Origin: Tritrichomonas musculus
Taxonomy: Eukaryota; Parabasalia; Tritrichomonadida; Tritrichomonadidae
Length of the DNA stretch: 64,000 bases
Assembly (NCBI GenBank): GCA_039105265.1
Contig: JAPFFF010000003.1
Span: forward strand, 2,108,001 to 2,172,000
Direction: 5' to 3'
Both the position numbers and the translations under genes were made by a program. Shown here in pieces: positions 10,477 to 20,567 of the stretch. The notes below the pieces were generated by a model, which saw only the letters and a list, made by a program, of their open reading frames with translations, was not told where the DNA came from and made no database searches. The number at the start of each line of letters is the position of its first letter. The first letter of the stretch is position 1.

Positions 10477-12546
10477 TTATGAGTTTTCTTTTTTTCTCTT
10501 CGATATGAGAACATTTGATACATAAATAATGACGTTGCTCATCATATTTTGTATATGCTTGTCCTTATTACTCCACTGCTGTCCAATTATGTCTCCACTT
10601 ACTGGTGTTGCATTCAAAACGTAAATGGCACCGTGTCCTTCCTTGTCACGGCATTTCCTTATCAAGAAAGGAACTCCGTCGTCCCAATAGTTTTCAACAA
10701 TTCCATCATTTCTCGCTCTACAAATGATTCTCATGTATTTACATCCTTCTGAACGTGTCTTTCTTTTATCAGTAATAATGAATTCGTTAGTGAAATCAGG
10801 ATTATCAATATGGTAAATAGGAAGACACGATAAAAATGGTTCTCCTATTCCGAAAGAGTCACTTCGTATTGCTCCATAACAGATAAAGACACCTCCTCCC
10901 TCATTGTGGAATTCAAAAAGCTTTTTTGACACTTCGTCTCGATTCCAGAACAAGAAGAAACCGTAAATTAAGACAGAATGATACTCAAATATCATGTTGA
11001 TATCAAATTCTCGATCAGCACGGACACTTTGAATATTAGATTCTTCAAATGATGTACTTAATAGTAAATTTCGAACATCACGAAGTGCTGAATCATCACA
11101 GGCGCCTAGAATGAGGCATTTGACTTTTGTTCTTGGAAGTCTTGGTGCTTGTTGAATATTATATGTTTTATGAACAATACTATTTTTAATGTAATCAGGG
11201 ACTAAAGGAGATTGGTTTAATCTTTCTATCGATTTTTTGCTCAAAAAACTAATTCTCAACTCTTTCCAAAGTGTTGAAATTTCATCAACATTTTTATTTG
11301 AAATATTTTTATTGTTATTTTCTTCATTTTCGTGCTGATTTGTGTCTTCTTCATTTGAAGATGAATATAAGTCGGATGCTACGTTTTTATAATATGATGA
11401 TTGAGATGAATTATCATTGACGAGAAGAGAAGAAGAATCTAAAAGTGTATTCAAAGTCAAATTAAAGAATGAGTGCGATGTTGAATTTTGAGTGAATTCT
11501 GTAGAAAAACTCGATTTAAAATTAGAAACTGAAAAAGATTTCATATTTGATTGAGTTGATGAGGAGCTAATTGCATTTTTTAATTTTGAATCAATGTCAA
11601 AAGAATGTGTTTTATAAACAAGAAATATGAAATCAACTAGATCATCTTCTGAATCAATATTTAAAAAGTTCTCATGCAATAATTTTTTTAAAGATTGAAT
11701 TGGTAATTGGCTGAGCATTTCTTGATTTAAATTTTTCCATGTGTGTAATATTTTAGTCTCAACAAGACGAACATTCCATCCATACATAAGTCCTATTTTA
11801 TATAAATTAATAATTCCACTGTGATTAGCCTTCATAGTAAATTTTTTCACTAACTGATTATATTCGTGTGAACCAAGTTTAACAATGTTTTTTTGAAAGT
11901 AATTTTCAATTATTTCACAGAGCATAAATGTATTTTTCTCGTCTGGAAGAAGACTTCCAACATAATCAACTATCTTAAATAAAAGACGATATGGAAGATC
12001 TTCAAATTGAGCTTTTCCAAATGATGTGAGGCCTCTTCCTGTCATTTCTACAAGTATTTGCTCTGATTTACAATTAATGGGAATGTAATTATAAATTTTA
12101 AGTAATATTGGCAAAGATAATGAAACAGGAATTTTTGAATTTAAAAAATTATATAGTTCGTCTTTGAGGCCATCTACCGACCATGAGAAAGCAACGCAAA
12201 CTATAGATGCAATGTTGTCTACAGAAAGCTTTATGGATTTTCTTGAATAAATATGTTCAAGAATCTCGTAAATTCCATATGTTGCCCAGTCAGGAAAGCA
12301 AACTGAAACTTCTTTTTCATTAGGAGCGCTTTCAAAAAAATTACGAAAATATCCTGAACTTGAATGTAGAATAAATTTATGTGATGGTATGAGAGATTTT
12401 TTACCATTTGGAGGATTTGGAACTATGATAGCAAAATCACTAAACAATGTATTATAGAGTAAATTTGAAAAGTCAAACTGTGAAAGACATATTAAACTTT
12501 CATCTTTTGAAAAATCTTCTTCATTAAACATTTTGCTTATGACCAT
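10477..12546 (-). CDS. BTB/POZ protein with GATase-like C-terminal domain
   Basis: The BTB domain is at about residues 30-130, with HKFILHSSSGYFRNFF as the core helix-strand signature, and a helical BACK-like region follows. A Ser/Asn-rich linker covers about 330-430. The C-terminal 210 residues look like a class I glutamine-amidotransferase/ThuA-like fold: KCLILGACDDSALRDVRN, then VLIYGFFLFW, then NEGGGVFICYGAIRSDSFG. The nucleophile elbow is degenerate, so I infer a non-catalytic or sugar-binding role. BTB domains often recruit cullin-3 ligases, but no partner is visible here. The gene is divergent from the next one, and a 76-bp spacer must hold both promoters. Confidence 0.8.
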   Translation of the reverse strand: MVISKMFNEEDFSKDESLICLSQFDFSNLLYNTLFSDFAIIVPNPPNGKKSLIPSHKFILHSSSGYFRNFFESAPNEKEVSVCFPDWATYGIYEILEHIYSRKSIKLSVDNIASIVCVAFSWSVDGLKDELYNFLNSKIPVSLSLPILLKIYNYIPINCKSEQILVEMTGRGLTSFGKAQFEDLPYRLLFKIVDYVGSLLPDEKNTFMLCEIIENYFQKNIVKLGSHEYNQLVKKFTMKANHSGIINLYKIGLMYGWNVRLVETKILHTWKNLNQEMLSQLPIQSLKKLLHENFLNIDSEDDLVDFIFLVYKTHSFDIDSKLKNAISSSSTQSNMKSFSVSNFKSSFSTEFTQNSTSHSFFNLTLNTLLDSSSLLVNDNSSQSSYYKNVASDLYSSSNEEDTNQHENEENNNKNISNKNVDEISTLWKELRISFLSKKSIERLNQSPLVPDYIKNSIVHKTYNIQQAPRLPRTKVKCLILGACDDSALRDVRNLLLSTSFEESNIQSVRADREFDINMIFEYHSVLIYGFFLFWNRDEVSKKLFEFHNEGGGVFICYGAIRSDSFGIGEPFLSCLPIYHIDNPDFTNEFIITDKRKTRSEGCKYMRIICRARNDGIVENYWDDGVPFLIRKCRDKEGHGAIYVLNATPVSGDIIGQQWSNKDKHIQNMMSNVIIYVSNVLISKRKKENS

Positions 12547-12622
12547 TTTAAAATTTAAAAAGTTCTTTCTTAAATTTTTAACTTATTGGCCATTTATCTA
12601 TTTAATTTGAAAATTTCTCTAT
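12547..12622. promoter_or_regulatory. Shared divergent promoter region
   Basis: Only 76 bp separate two divergent start codons (12,546 minus and 12,623 plus). Both promoters must lie here or inside the coding regions. I could not find a clean initiator motif on either strand. Confidence 0.4.
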
Positions 12623-15130
12623 ATGAATATTGGAGAAAATTCTGATATCAATCTAATAAAATATTACGCATTTGAACCAGAGGCATTAAAAGCATCATTT
12701 GTTAAAAAATCCCAAGATGCAATTTCAGAATATAGTTATTTAATGAAAATTTGTCAATTATACAATTTTCGAATAAATTGGAATTACTTATTTGAATTTG
12801 ATGACTTAATATATGGATTTAAAGAAGTTCCTGGTTTCATGGGAAACTTTGGAGCATATTTGAAAGGCTTTCGTAACTTAAGTTCAGATATAAAAATCGA
12901 TTCTTTTTTAGATAATGCAATTTTCAAAGATATACCATGTATACGAGAATTTTTCTGCTACTCCACATTTCCGTCAGTTTTTTATAATTTTATTTCTTCA
13001 GAAAGTTTTGAATTAGGCTACAATTTTATTAAAAATTTTTTTGACGAGCACGCTATTTTACCCCTTCTAGTTTCATCGTTTTTACTTCATTCAATGCTTT
13101 TTCAAGATAGATTAATATCTTCTTTTTTAATAAACTTTATAAATTCAATGAAAAAAGTAAGTGCAAGCAAAGATGATGATTTAAGTAATCATTTTTACCA
13201 AATGGAAAACAAAAAAGGTGAGATGTGGAGAAGAAAATATGGTCTTGATTTATCAGAAATAAAAAATATTTTTTATCAATCGTTGAAAGCATGTACATCA
13301 TATTTGAGCGAGTATCAAATAAAGATAGTTCAAGATTTGTATAAGAAAGACAAAGACCTAGCAATTTATGTTATATCTGAACTCTTTCTTAAAGATATCA
13401 TGAAAAATCTTTCAAAATATCTGTCAATTTCGAATAATACTAATATTATTAGTTTAGATGATAGTATTAAATGTCCTCCAAATTCATTGTATATCAAAAG
13501 ACGTCATGTTTTAATTGATCTATATGATGAACTTGATTTTAACGAAATCATTCAAATTATTTGTCAATCACCTATATGTTACAAATTTGCCAAAATTAGA
13601 AAGATGATAATTAATACAGGTTACAGGATAACATTATCCTTGGCTGATATTAAAATTATATGTTTAATGACTATTTATAAAAGTTTAACTCCAGCTCAAA
13701 GACTTCAGCCATTACACGAAATTAATCTTAAGATAAACAACACAGTTCGATCAGTTTCTAAAATATTCGTTTTTCAGGAAGTTTTCAATAAGAAAGATTT
13801 TGTTGATGACATTTTTAAACTTTATTTTAAGCAGCAGGAGCACTTTGAGATGAAGAAAAAAATGCCGAAGCAAACTCATACAATAGATGAAATGAAAAAA
13901 TGCAAAGAAGCTCGTGAAGTTCACAGATTTTTAATGAAATATTCAGGACATTTAAACAAGCTTTTTTTGTATTTAAATGCAACAAGAGAAATTGTAAGAA
14001 GTAGAGCTCATGAATTTGTCAATGATATATTGTTAAAAAGGCAAGTTTTTGATCCATACGAATTTGAACTTTATCAAATAAAAAGATTCATGCTCGATGT
14101 AATTCCGACAAAGGGATTAACTGGTCCAAATATCATTGATCAATATAATAGTATCTCTAGTTTTATGAAAAATGATAAATCTAAATTTATTTTTATTGAT
14201 ATTAATAAATTATCTAAAAATTTGGTTCAGATAATTTACAATACCACAAAAAATATTGATGAAAATTCAGATGATTACAAATTGCTTCAAAGATTTGTCG
14301 AAACAGTTGATTATATTTCATACTTGCTTTATATTGCGAAAATGAATAAAGAGGAAGCATCAAGTATCATTGGACCAAATTTCAATTTTGATGCAAAGAA
14401 AAATATTATTATAAACGACGACAGTGATGTTAACGAAAATAACCATGAATCAAACAATAATAATGCTAATTGCAATAATAACGATAATAATAGCAATAAT
14501 AATAACAATAACAACAGCAGTAATAATAATAATAACGATAACAATAATAGCAATTACAGCAATAATAATAATAACAATAGTAATGGTCAAAATGAAATTT
14601 CTTATATTGATAATAAAATGAAAGAGATTGTTAATCGTAACACTAATGATTTTAGTGATTCTGATGGTTTGCAAGATATTGACGACCTCTTTTCTTTTTA
14701 TAAAGATATTCGTGAAATCATTTTATTAACGAATGAATCAATGAGAAATGAAAGTTTATTTATCAGAAGTGAATTTAACATTGGTCAAAAAATAAAATCA
14801 TTCGTAACGATTGAAAATTTAATTGAAAAATCAATCAAGAAATCGAATTTTGAAAATGATAAAGGCGCACAACGTTTTCTTTTCTTTTTAATCATGCGAG
14901 CAGGCCAAGATACTCCCGAGGAATCATCAAGTATGTTTTCTTTAGATCAATCTAATGAGTGTTTTTTTTTCAGAGCAAATTTAATAAAATCAAAAATATA
15001 TCTAGATCAATTAATCAGTAGAAATAAAAAATCAGGTATTATGATGCCTAATGAGCTTTGGCAAGTATCTGAATGTTTAGATAAGCTTGCCTGTTTTTGT
15101 AATATGAAAAAGCAGCTGTCAATTGAATAA
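12623..15130 (+). CDS. Large helical protein of unknown function with Asn-rich insert
   Basis: An 835-residue protein I do not recognise with confidence. The N-terminal half is predicted mostly helical with regular hydrophobic segments, for example VSSFLLHSMLFQDRLISSFL. This recalls the all-helical GTPase-activating or armadillo-like proteins that are abundant in trichomonads. Residues about 605-660 are an almost pure Asn tract with Ser, Asp and Ile (codons AAT/AAC), probably a slippage-expanded disordered loop. The C-terminus becomes helical again. There is no signal peptide or membrane segment. A RasGAP-type fold is a weak guess only. Confidence 0.75.
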   Translation: MNIGENSDINLIKYYAFEPEALKASFVKKSQDAISEYSYLMKICQLYNFRINWNYLFEFDDLIYGFKEVPGFMGNFGAYLKGFRNLSSDIKIDSFLDNAIFKDIPCIREFFCYSTFPSVFYNFISSESFELGYNFIKNFFDEHAILPLLVSSFLLHSMLFQDRLISSFLINFINSMKKVSASKDDDLSNHFYQMENKKGEMWRRKYGLDLSEIKNIFYQSLKACTSYLSEYQIKIVQDLYKKDKDLAIYVISELFLKDIMKNLSKYLSISNNTNIISLDDSIKCPPNSLYIKRRHVLIDLYDELDFNEIIQIICQSPICYKFAKIRKMIINTGYRITLSLADIKIICLMTIYKSLTPAQRLQPLHEINLKINNTVRSVSKIFVFQEVFNKKDFVDDIFKLYFKQQEHFEMKKKMPKQTHTIDEMKKCKEAREVHRFLMKYSGHLNKLFLYLNATREIVRSRAHEFVNDILLKRQVFDPYEFELYQIKRFMLDVIPTKGLTGPNIIDQYNSISSFMKNDKSKFIFIDINKLSKNLVQIIYNTTKNIDENSDDYKLLQRFVETVDYISYLLYIAKMNKEEASSIIGPNFNFDAKKNIIINDDSDVNENNHESNNNNANCNNNDNNSNNNNNNNSSNNNNNDNNNSNYSNNNNNNSNGQNEISYIDNKMKEIVNRNTNDFSDSDGLQDIDDLFSFYKDIREIILLTNESMRNESLFIRSEFNIGQKIKSFVTIENLIEKSIKKSNFENDKGAQRFLFFLIMRAGQDTPEESSSMFSLDQSNECFFFRANLIKSKIYLDQLISRNKKSGIMMPNELWQVSECLDKLACFCNMKKQLSIE

Positions 15131-15283
15131 TTTTTTTGTTGTGTATGAATTGATCTCATTTGTTTATATCAAATTGTTTTTACCTTTCTCTTATCAAATA
15201 TTCGCCTAAACCGTTTGCGATAACATTTTTTTCAAAATTTATTTTTATATTGTTTAATAAAAGAAATTATGTTGAAAATAAAT

Positions 15284-15284
<1 letters not shown>

Positions 15285-15327
<43 letters not shown>
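15285..15327. repeat. 44-nt poly-A tract directly before a start codon
   Basis: An uninterrupted A run extends from 15,285 into the ATG at 15,328. If it is read upstream in frame it encodes only Lys, so it is better seen as leader or promoter DNA than as coding sequence. Confidence 0.7.
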
Positions 15328-15330
<3 letters not shown>

Positions 15331-16422
15331 ATTTCCTTAAAAAAATTCAGATCAAATTTTAATCGTTTTTTAATTGAAATATTTAGATTGAAATCTTCGA
15401 AAATCTATATCATGTTTTTTCTGTTTTTTCTTTTTTCAAGTGTAAAATCAAATTGCACATTTCATATAGCGCCGCAGCTTGGTTTTCGAATATTTCACGA
15501 AATATTAAATGATAATGATGAAATTTGTATTAATATTTCTCACTTTCCGTTTTTCATTATCTTTGGAGAAATGCCTCATAACATGCAATATATAGAATAC
15601 AGATCTACAAATTATACAAAAAATCTCACTTATTATCGGTCTGGAATTGGTGAACGTTTGCCTTATTATTATTCAATCCAAATTCCATTTGCATCAATCA
15701 CAATACTTTGTCCAAAAGGTGGAACTGTTTCTTTTGCATTCGGAACATTTCCTGGTATATGCAAAACTGGAACATTTTTTATAAATTTCCGCAATTTTCA
15801 ATTTGAATTAACGTCTAAACTTCAACAAGAAAAATCTCTTTCTCCATTTGATGATAAATGTGCTTTATTTACATCTCGAGGAAATCAATCTTTTAAAATT
15901 GATTATGATCTTCTTGGAAATTTACTTATTTACAAAAACGCGTTTGATTACGACTTGTTATATGGAAAAAATTCGATTTTATTTTCCGCTAATTCAACTT
16001 TTGTTCCTACTTTAATCAGAATAATGATTGGGAATACAACCTATCCACAAAAAGTTTCGTTTTCAATCAACAATGCTTCTCCTCCTCCTCTTAACGAGTT
16101 CAGTATATTTTATGATCCTGTAAATCATACAATTTCTCCTTGTCCAGAAGATGAGCCTTGTAGTTTTATCTCAAAAATAGATTGGGAACTTTTTGGAATC
16201 ATTTTTGTATTTATCATTGCATCACTAGCTGTGTTTGCAGCTCTCATATATGTTATATCACTTTTATGTTGCCCCAACTTTATTCAAAGTACTCCATTAA
16301 TGACAAATGAATTACGAACAGAGTCATCATTGAATTTATCACCAGAATCAATTATTACAAATAAGCCTGAACCGAAAGGATATTTTGCAATGGACCCAAT
16401 TCTCCGCCCACCAGGTGATTAA
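15328..16422 (+). CDS. Type I membrane glycoprotein, unknown function
   Basis: About 364 residues if started at ATG 15,328. A better signal peptide results from the in-frame ATG at 15,412 (MFFLFFLFSSVKS, then NC). The frame is open upstream through a poly-A/Lys tract to a TTG, which I reject. The ectodomain (about 300 residues) has several N-glycosylation sequons and scattered Cys. A hydrophobic segment IIFVFIIASLAVFAALIYV near the C-terminus is the transmembrane helix. It is followed by CC and a roughly 55-residue cytosolic tail ending in PILRPPGD. It looks like one of the lineage-specific surface or endomembrane proteins of trichomonads. No homologue is recognised. Confidence 0.75.
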
Positions 16423-16913
16423 GGTCTACATTTATTATATTAGTATATCTAACAATTGTTTTTAATGTTTTTAAATGTTATTTTATTGTTTTTTATTTAT
16501 CTCTCTATTTTGTTATATGTTTACTGTCATATGTAGATTCCTCTAACATGATTTATCTTCAAATTAAAAATATTTATAAATATTAAGTTATCATATGTTT
16601 TAAAATATATAACAATTTAAAATTTTATGATTATTTGGATTGGAAAGATTTAAAGTATAAAGATATGCCATTGAAAGTTCATTTTACTAAACGACATTTT
16701 TATTTCTGAAATTTTCTGAAAAAATTAACCCTATTTGAATTGGAATATAAAATATAATAATCTTTGAATATCTGCATAATAGAGAATTATGAAATAAATT
16801 AATGATTGTTCTTAAGTAAAATGAAATAGATGCTGGAAAATAGGAATATAAATCACTAAAATAAATTAAGATAAAAAAAAATTAAAAAAAAAAAAATACG
16901 AAATATTTTATTA
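16423..16913. other. Intergenic, nothing recognised
   Basis: 491 bp of AT-rich DNA with no open frame or RNA gene that I can support. Confidence 0.5.
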
Positions 16914-17225
16914 TCAAACAGGAACAAGGTTAAGTTGGTAATTTGAATTTGAATCTCTTCTGGAATGAACAGATGGTTCAATGAACTGGTCAAATTCATG
17001 AAGATGACCAGTATAAAAGTCTGGTTTTGAGTATATAAGTTCTGTTTTAGACTGAATAGGAGGATCCAGTCTTGTTTGAATAGAGTCTGTTGGTTGGAAG
17101 GGAGTTATTGGTCTGTTTAAAGAAATTCCAATTTCTACTGGATCTTTGTTGAATACACCAAGGAAAATGGAATTTAATGAGTCTGTTGTTGTATTTTCTT
17201 CAGTCTGAAACCAAATGCTGTTCAT
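16914..17225 (-). CDS. Small hypothetical protein (103 aa)
   Basis: A short frame with a true ATG and a composition unlike the random AT-rich frames around it: rich in Pro, Asp, Thr, Gln and Arg, and low in Lys/Phe runs. It contains several SP/TP-like phosphorylation candidates, for example SLNRPITPFQPTDS. No domain is recognisable. It could be a small disordered regulator. I rate it real mainly on composition. Confidence 0.5.
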   Translation of the reverse strand: MNSIWFQTEENTTTDSLNSIFLGVFNKDPVEIGISLNRPITPFQPTDSIQTRLDPPIQSKTELIYSKPDFYTGHLHEFDQFIEPSVHSRRDSNSNYQLNLVPV

Positions 17226-18077
17226 TTTTTGGATTGAAAAGAAAATTCAAATAGGTATAAAAATTGACATTTTATCAAAAATTCAAAGAATTTTTCTATG
17301 AATTGAATTATTATGTTTATATCAGTGTATCCATATCTTTGTGATATATTAAAAAATGTAAAAAAAATAAATTTTATATTTTTTTATTTTTTCAATTATA
17401 TTAATTGATTTGATAGTATTCAAAATTGAAAGAATATAAGAATTTTATGGAGTAAAATGGAGCATTTAAAAAAATATTTCATTAAGGTGTTAAAAACATA
17501 AATCAAAATATTGTATCAAAAAATTAAATTTTCATACATATTTCAAATTTTCAGATTATAAATTACTTGCGGTTAAATTGTTGGGCCATGATAAAATTTC
17601 CCTATCAAAATAAGGATATTTAAATCGCATTTACTTCGATATATATTTCCATGAAATGTGTGTAATGATAAAATTATTTTATAATGCTTTTTCTTCCTGA
17701 TTCTATTCACAATATTTATTTTTTTTTGTAAAAGTTTGTTTTAGAACTTTTTGCTAGAATGTAATGAGCTTTTTGATAATGAAAAAGATTTCAATAAATT
17801 GTTTGATGTTTTTAAATTCTCTTCATTCAGCAATCAACTTTTACATTATCAATATATTGTTTGATGTTTTAATTGCTGAATGAATTGGTATGTGAATTTT
17901 GTCATGAAAAAGAAAATCAAATTTAAATAAGATAACTAAATTTTTATTAATAAAATGATTTCAATGGAATAATCATAAGATAAATAAAGAGAATACAATA
18001 AGCAATCTCAAATAATATTAATTCAAAATAATAAATTATAACATATAGATTAATTATTGAAGTTATATATAGTAAAA
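17226..18077. other. Intergenic region with a 13-bp inverted repeat
   Basis: 852 bp of AT-rich DNA. A perfect 13-bp inverted repeat (17,822-17,834 and 17,872-17,884, core TTCATTCAGCAAT) flanks a 37-nt loop, and a TTGTTTGATGTTTT direct repeat overlaps it. I see no gene. Confidence 0.55.
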
Positions 18078-19445
18078 TCAGAAGTTAGATGGCTCCACTG
18101 AAGTAAAGCCAGAAAACTGAAAATTGATAGGATCTTGTATTGCTGTATCATCAGGAGCCGTAATTCCAGGTGTTTCATTTGTATAAATTTGACTAAAGTG
18201 TGATGTATCGAGAACATCATCTATCTCTGGTGTCCATTCAGGCTCAATATTTTTGTTTAATAAATCATCCCAATTAATTATCTCATTGAAAAATGGATGT
18301 TCTTTAATCTCTTCAAAATCTCTTTGAGAGCCAAGTCTTGTTCTGATATTATTTTCATTCTGCAGATTTTTATCAAGAAGCTTTGAAATTAAATCTTTAG
18401 CATCATGTGAGAAAAAGTCAGGAAAATTAATTTTCCCATGCAATATTTTGTGGTACATCTTTGTCATGTTTTGATCATGAAAGGGAGTTTCCCCTGCAAT
18501 CATTTCATAAATAACGATACCAAATGACCACCAATCAACTGAATTCGAATAACTCTCTTCACGTATAATTTCAGGTGCTAAGTAATATGGTGTCCCGCAA
18601 AATGTTGTATGAGAAGCTGAATCAGCTTTCAAATCCTTTTTTATTAAGCCAAAATCTGTAATTTTAATATAACCATCTTTTTCAATTAGTATGTTTTCGG
18701 GTTTCAAATCTCTGTAAATATATCCTTTTGAATGAAGAGCACCTAAGCCAAGTAAAATTTGAGCTGCATAAAAGCGAGCTTCTGTTTCTGTAAGTCTTTT
18801 TGAATCATTTATATGGTTTCTTAAATCGCCACCATTTATAAAATCAAGAACTAAGAATATTTTATCTTCGTTTTGGAAAGAAAAGTGTGCTGAAACTAGA
18901 AAAGGATGATGAATTTTAACCAAAATATCACGTTCTGCAAATGTTTGATTGATTTGACCAGACGCAAAAATTTTTTTCTTTTTCATATATTTCATTGCAT
19001 AATACTGATTATCGCGTTTATATTTTACAAGTTGTACTTTTCCAAATGATCCGCGACCTAAAACTTTCAAAAATTCAAAATCATCAACTGTAATTAATCC
19101 AGACGATACGCTCTTACTTGATGAAAGAGATATTTCAGAAGATTTATCCTTCTTTGTAGCATTTTGAAACGCTTCGATCCATGAATCTCGGTCTGCAATA
19201 TCTGTTGTTTGGAAATAATAAATTCTATTTTTCGGTTTTACAATTTCTACTTTTAGTGCAGGTTGGCGTGCGCATTCGTTACAATCGGCGATGCCGATTT
19301 TTTTAGCGTGTGATAGATTAAAAGATCCTTTTTCATTTTTACCTTCTTCAGCATAATAATGAACTTCGGTGCCAGTTATTACAAAATATCGTTTTTTCCA
19401 TGATTTTACAAAACCTCCTTGCTTTATCATCCATCCTTTTTTCAT
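18078..19445 (-). CDS. PH-domain AGC protein kinase, Akt/PKB-like
   Basis: 455 residues. The N-terminal PH domain (about 1-95) begins KKGWMIKQGGFVKSWKKRYF and would bind phosphoinositides at membranes. The AGC kinase domain (about 120-375) has the glycine loop GRGSFGKV, YAMKYMKKKK with the catalytic Lys, YRDLKPEN and DFGL. The activation loop TTFCGTPYYLAPE has the PDK1-type Thr. The C-tail keeps a TP turn motif (NETPG) and a hydrophobic motif FSGFTS, so all three Akt-type phosphosites are present. The start is the ATG at 19,445; the frame opens ten codons further to a TTG, and starting there would put non-PH sequence in front of the domain. Probable PI3K pathway effector. Confidence 0.93.
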   Translation of the reverse strand: MKKGWMIKQGGFVKSWKKRYFVITGTEVHYYAEEGKNEKGSFNLSHAKKIGIADCNECARQPALKVEIVKPKNRIYYFQTTDIADRDSWIEAFQNATKKDKSSEISLSSSKSVSSGLITVDDFEFLKVLGRGSFGKVQLVKYKRDNQYYAMKYMKKKKIFASGQINQTFAERDILVKIHHPFLVSAHFSFQNEDKIFLVLDFINGGDLRNHINDSKRLTETEARFYAAQILLGLGALHSKGYIYRDLKPENILIEKDGYIKITDFGLIKKDLKADSASHTTFCGTPYYLAPEIIREESYSNSVDWWSFGIVIYEMIAGETPFHDQNMTKMYHKILHGKINFPDFFSHDAKDLISKLLDKNLQNENNIRTRLGSQRDFEEIKEHPFFNEIINWDDLLNKNIEPEWTPEIDDVLDTSHFSQIYTNETPGITAPDDTAIQDPINFQFSGFTSVEPSNF

Positions 19446-19636
19446 TAAAAATTTTAAATAACGTCTATAATTCAAAAAGTTTGCATATCATAGAACTTTG
19501 ATGTTAAGATCAGCTTGTTGTAATTTAAATTAGCAAATAATTAATGCAAAATGATTTATGGATTCATAGTGATTCAATGAGTAATTTACTGATGTATAGG
19601 CATTCCCTTTGGAAAAAATCAACTAAATCGATAATT

Positions 19637-19690
19637 GCAAATTCGTGTAAAATCCTTTTTTGATGAGATTGCAGCAAATTCGTGTAAAAT
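19637..19690. repeat. Direct repeat pair GCAAATTCGTGTAAAAT
   Basis: Two perfect 17-bp copies (19,637-19,653 and 19,674-19,690), 37 bp apart, in the spacer between the Akt-like and Rad23-like genes. Function unknown. Confidence 0.7.
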
Positions 19691-19723
19691 AAATTTTAAA
19701 TAATAAATATATATATAATGATG

Positions 19724-20524
19724 TTATGGTAAATCGATTCTTAATTGCCTATATACATCATCTTTTTGATTTGTTAATAATTCTACTGCCTCAGGCGAAT
19801 TATCTTGAATAGATTCGATTATTTTATCAAAAATTTGTGGATTTTCTAGTAATTTTTGCTGAAAACTTCTAATAACATCATCTGGAAAACTATCGAAATC
19901 GTTGTAAGGGTATGGGTAATCTTTAACTTCTTTGCTTATATCACCTATTAAATCTTGAAGTAATTTCTTGAAGCCTTCTAAATCATTCTTTTTGTAAATC
20001 ACCATTAAATTAGTTACGTAATCAATTGGAAGGGAGCTAGTAAAATGGGTGAACTTCTTTTCATATTGAGCCATATTCTCAAGGATCCCATCGTTGACAT
20101 AATTGAATCTTATTTTTCTTGGTGCATGAGTTTGATAATTATCAGAAAAAATGGTATATTCCTTTGAATTAAAATCAACTCTTAATTTTGGATTGCTGTC
20201 ATATTCAATTTGAAGATCATACTTATCACCAAATCTATCTGGATCTACTATTTTTATCATAGGATTTTCAATAGTCTCAGGTAAAGTGAAATTTTTTGTA
20301 AAAGTCATCATTATAAATGAATTATCAATCGACGGATATGAGGTTCCAATTTTATCATTGTCATTAAGATCTTTTTTTAAAGGCATAAATTTTAAATTTA
20401 TCTCATTTGGATTGATATTAAATTCATTGCCAAGTATAACTTTTATTTCTGAGATTAATGTATTTGCACCACATTCAAGAGTGAGTGTTGTGCACATTGT
20501 AGTTCTAAAGAAATATTTTGGCAT
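19724..20524 (-). CDS. Rad23-like protein: ubiquitin-like domain plus XPC-binding-like domain, no UBA
   Basis: 266 residues. The N-terminal 75 residues fit a divergent ubiquitin-like fold (MPKYFFRTTMCTTLTLE, then ISEIKVILGNEF). The C-terminal about 45 residues (FQQKLLENPQIFDKII, then NSPEAVELLTNQKDDVYRQL) match the pattern of the STI1/XPC-binding domain of Rad23 shuttle proteins (NPQLL, then NPxLLxLIxxNQEEF). The UBA domains of canonical Rad23 are absent, so ubiquitin-chain binding is doubtful. The start is ATG 20,524; a longer frame reaches a TTG inside the transposon end. The terminus of the 10.4-kb transposon lies only 43 bp upstream of the ATG, so its native promoter has probably been replaced or shortened. 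Confidence 0.7.
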   Translation of the reverse strand: MPKYFFRTTMCTTLTLECGANTLISEIKVILGNEFNINPNEINLKFMPLKKDLNDNDKIGTSYPSIDNSFIMMTFTKNFTLPETIENPMIKIVDPDRFGDKYDLQIEYDSNPKLRVDFNSKEYTIFSDNYQTHAPRKIRFNYVNDGILENMAQYEKKFTHFTSSLPIDYVTNLMVIYKKNDLEGFKKLLQDLIGDISKEVKDYPYPYNDFDSFPDDVIRSFQQKLLENPQIFDKIIESIQDNSPEAVELLTNQKDDVYRQLRIDLP

Positions 20525-20567
20525 TGATGTATTTTGAATGAATAAAAATTTTGGGATATTGATTTTG

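Noticed and set aside
14329-14674. Leu/Ile-rich frames overlapping the Asn-rich region
   Set aside because: They are off-frame or antisense readings of an AAT/AAC codon repeat within a longer gene.
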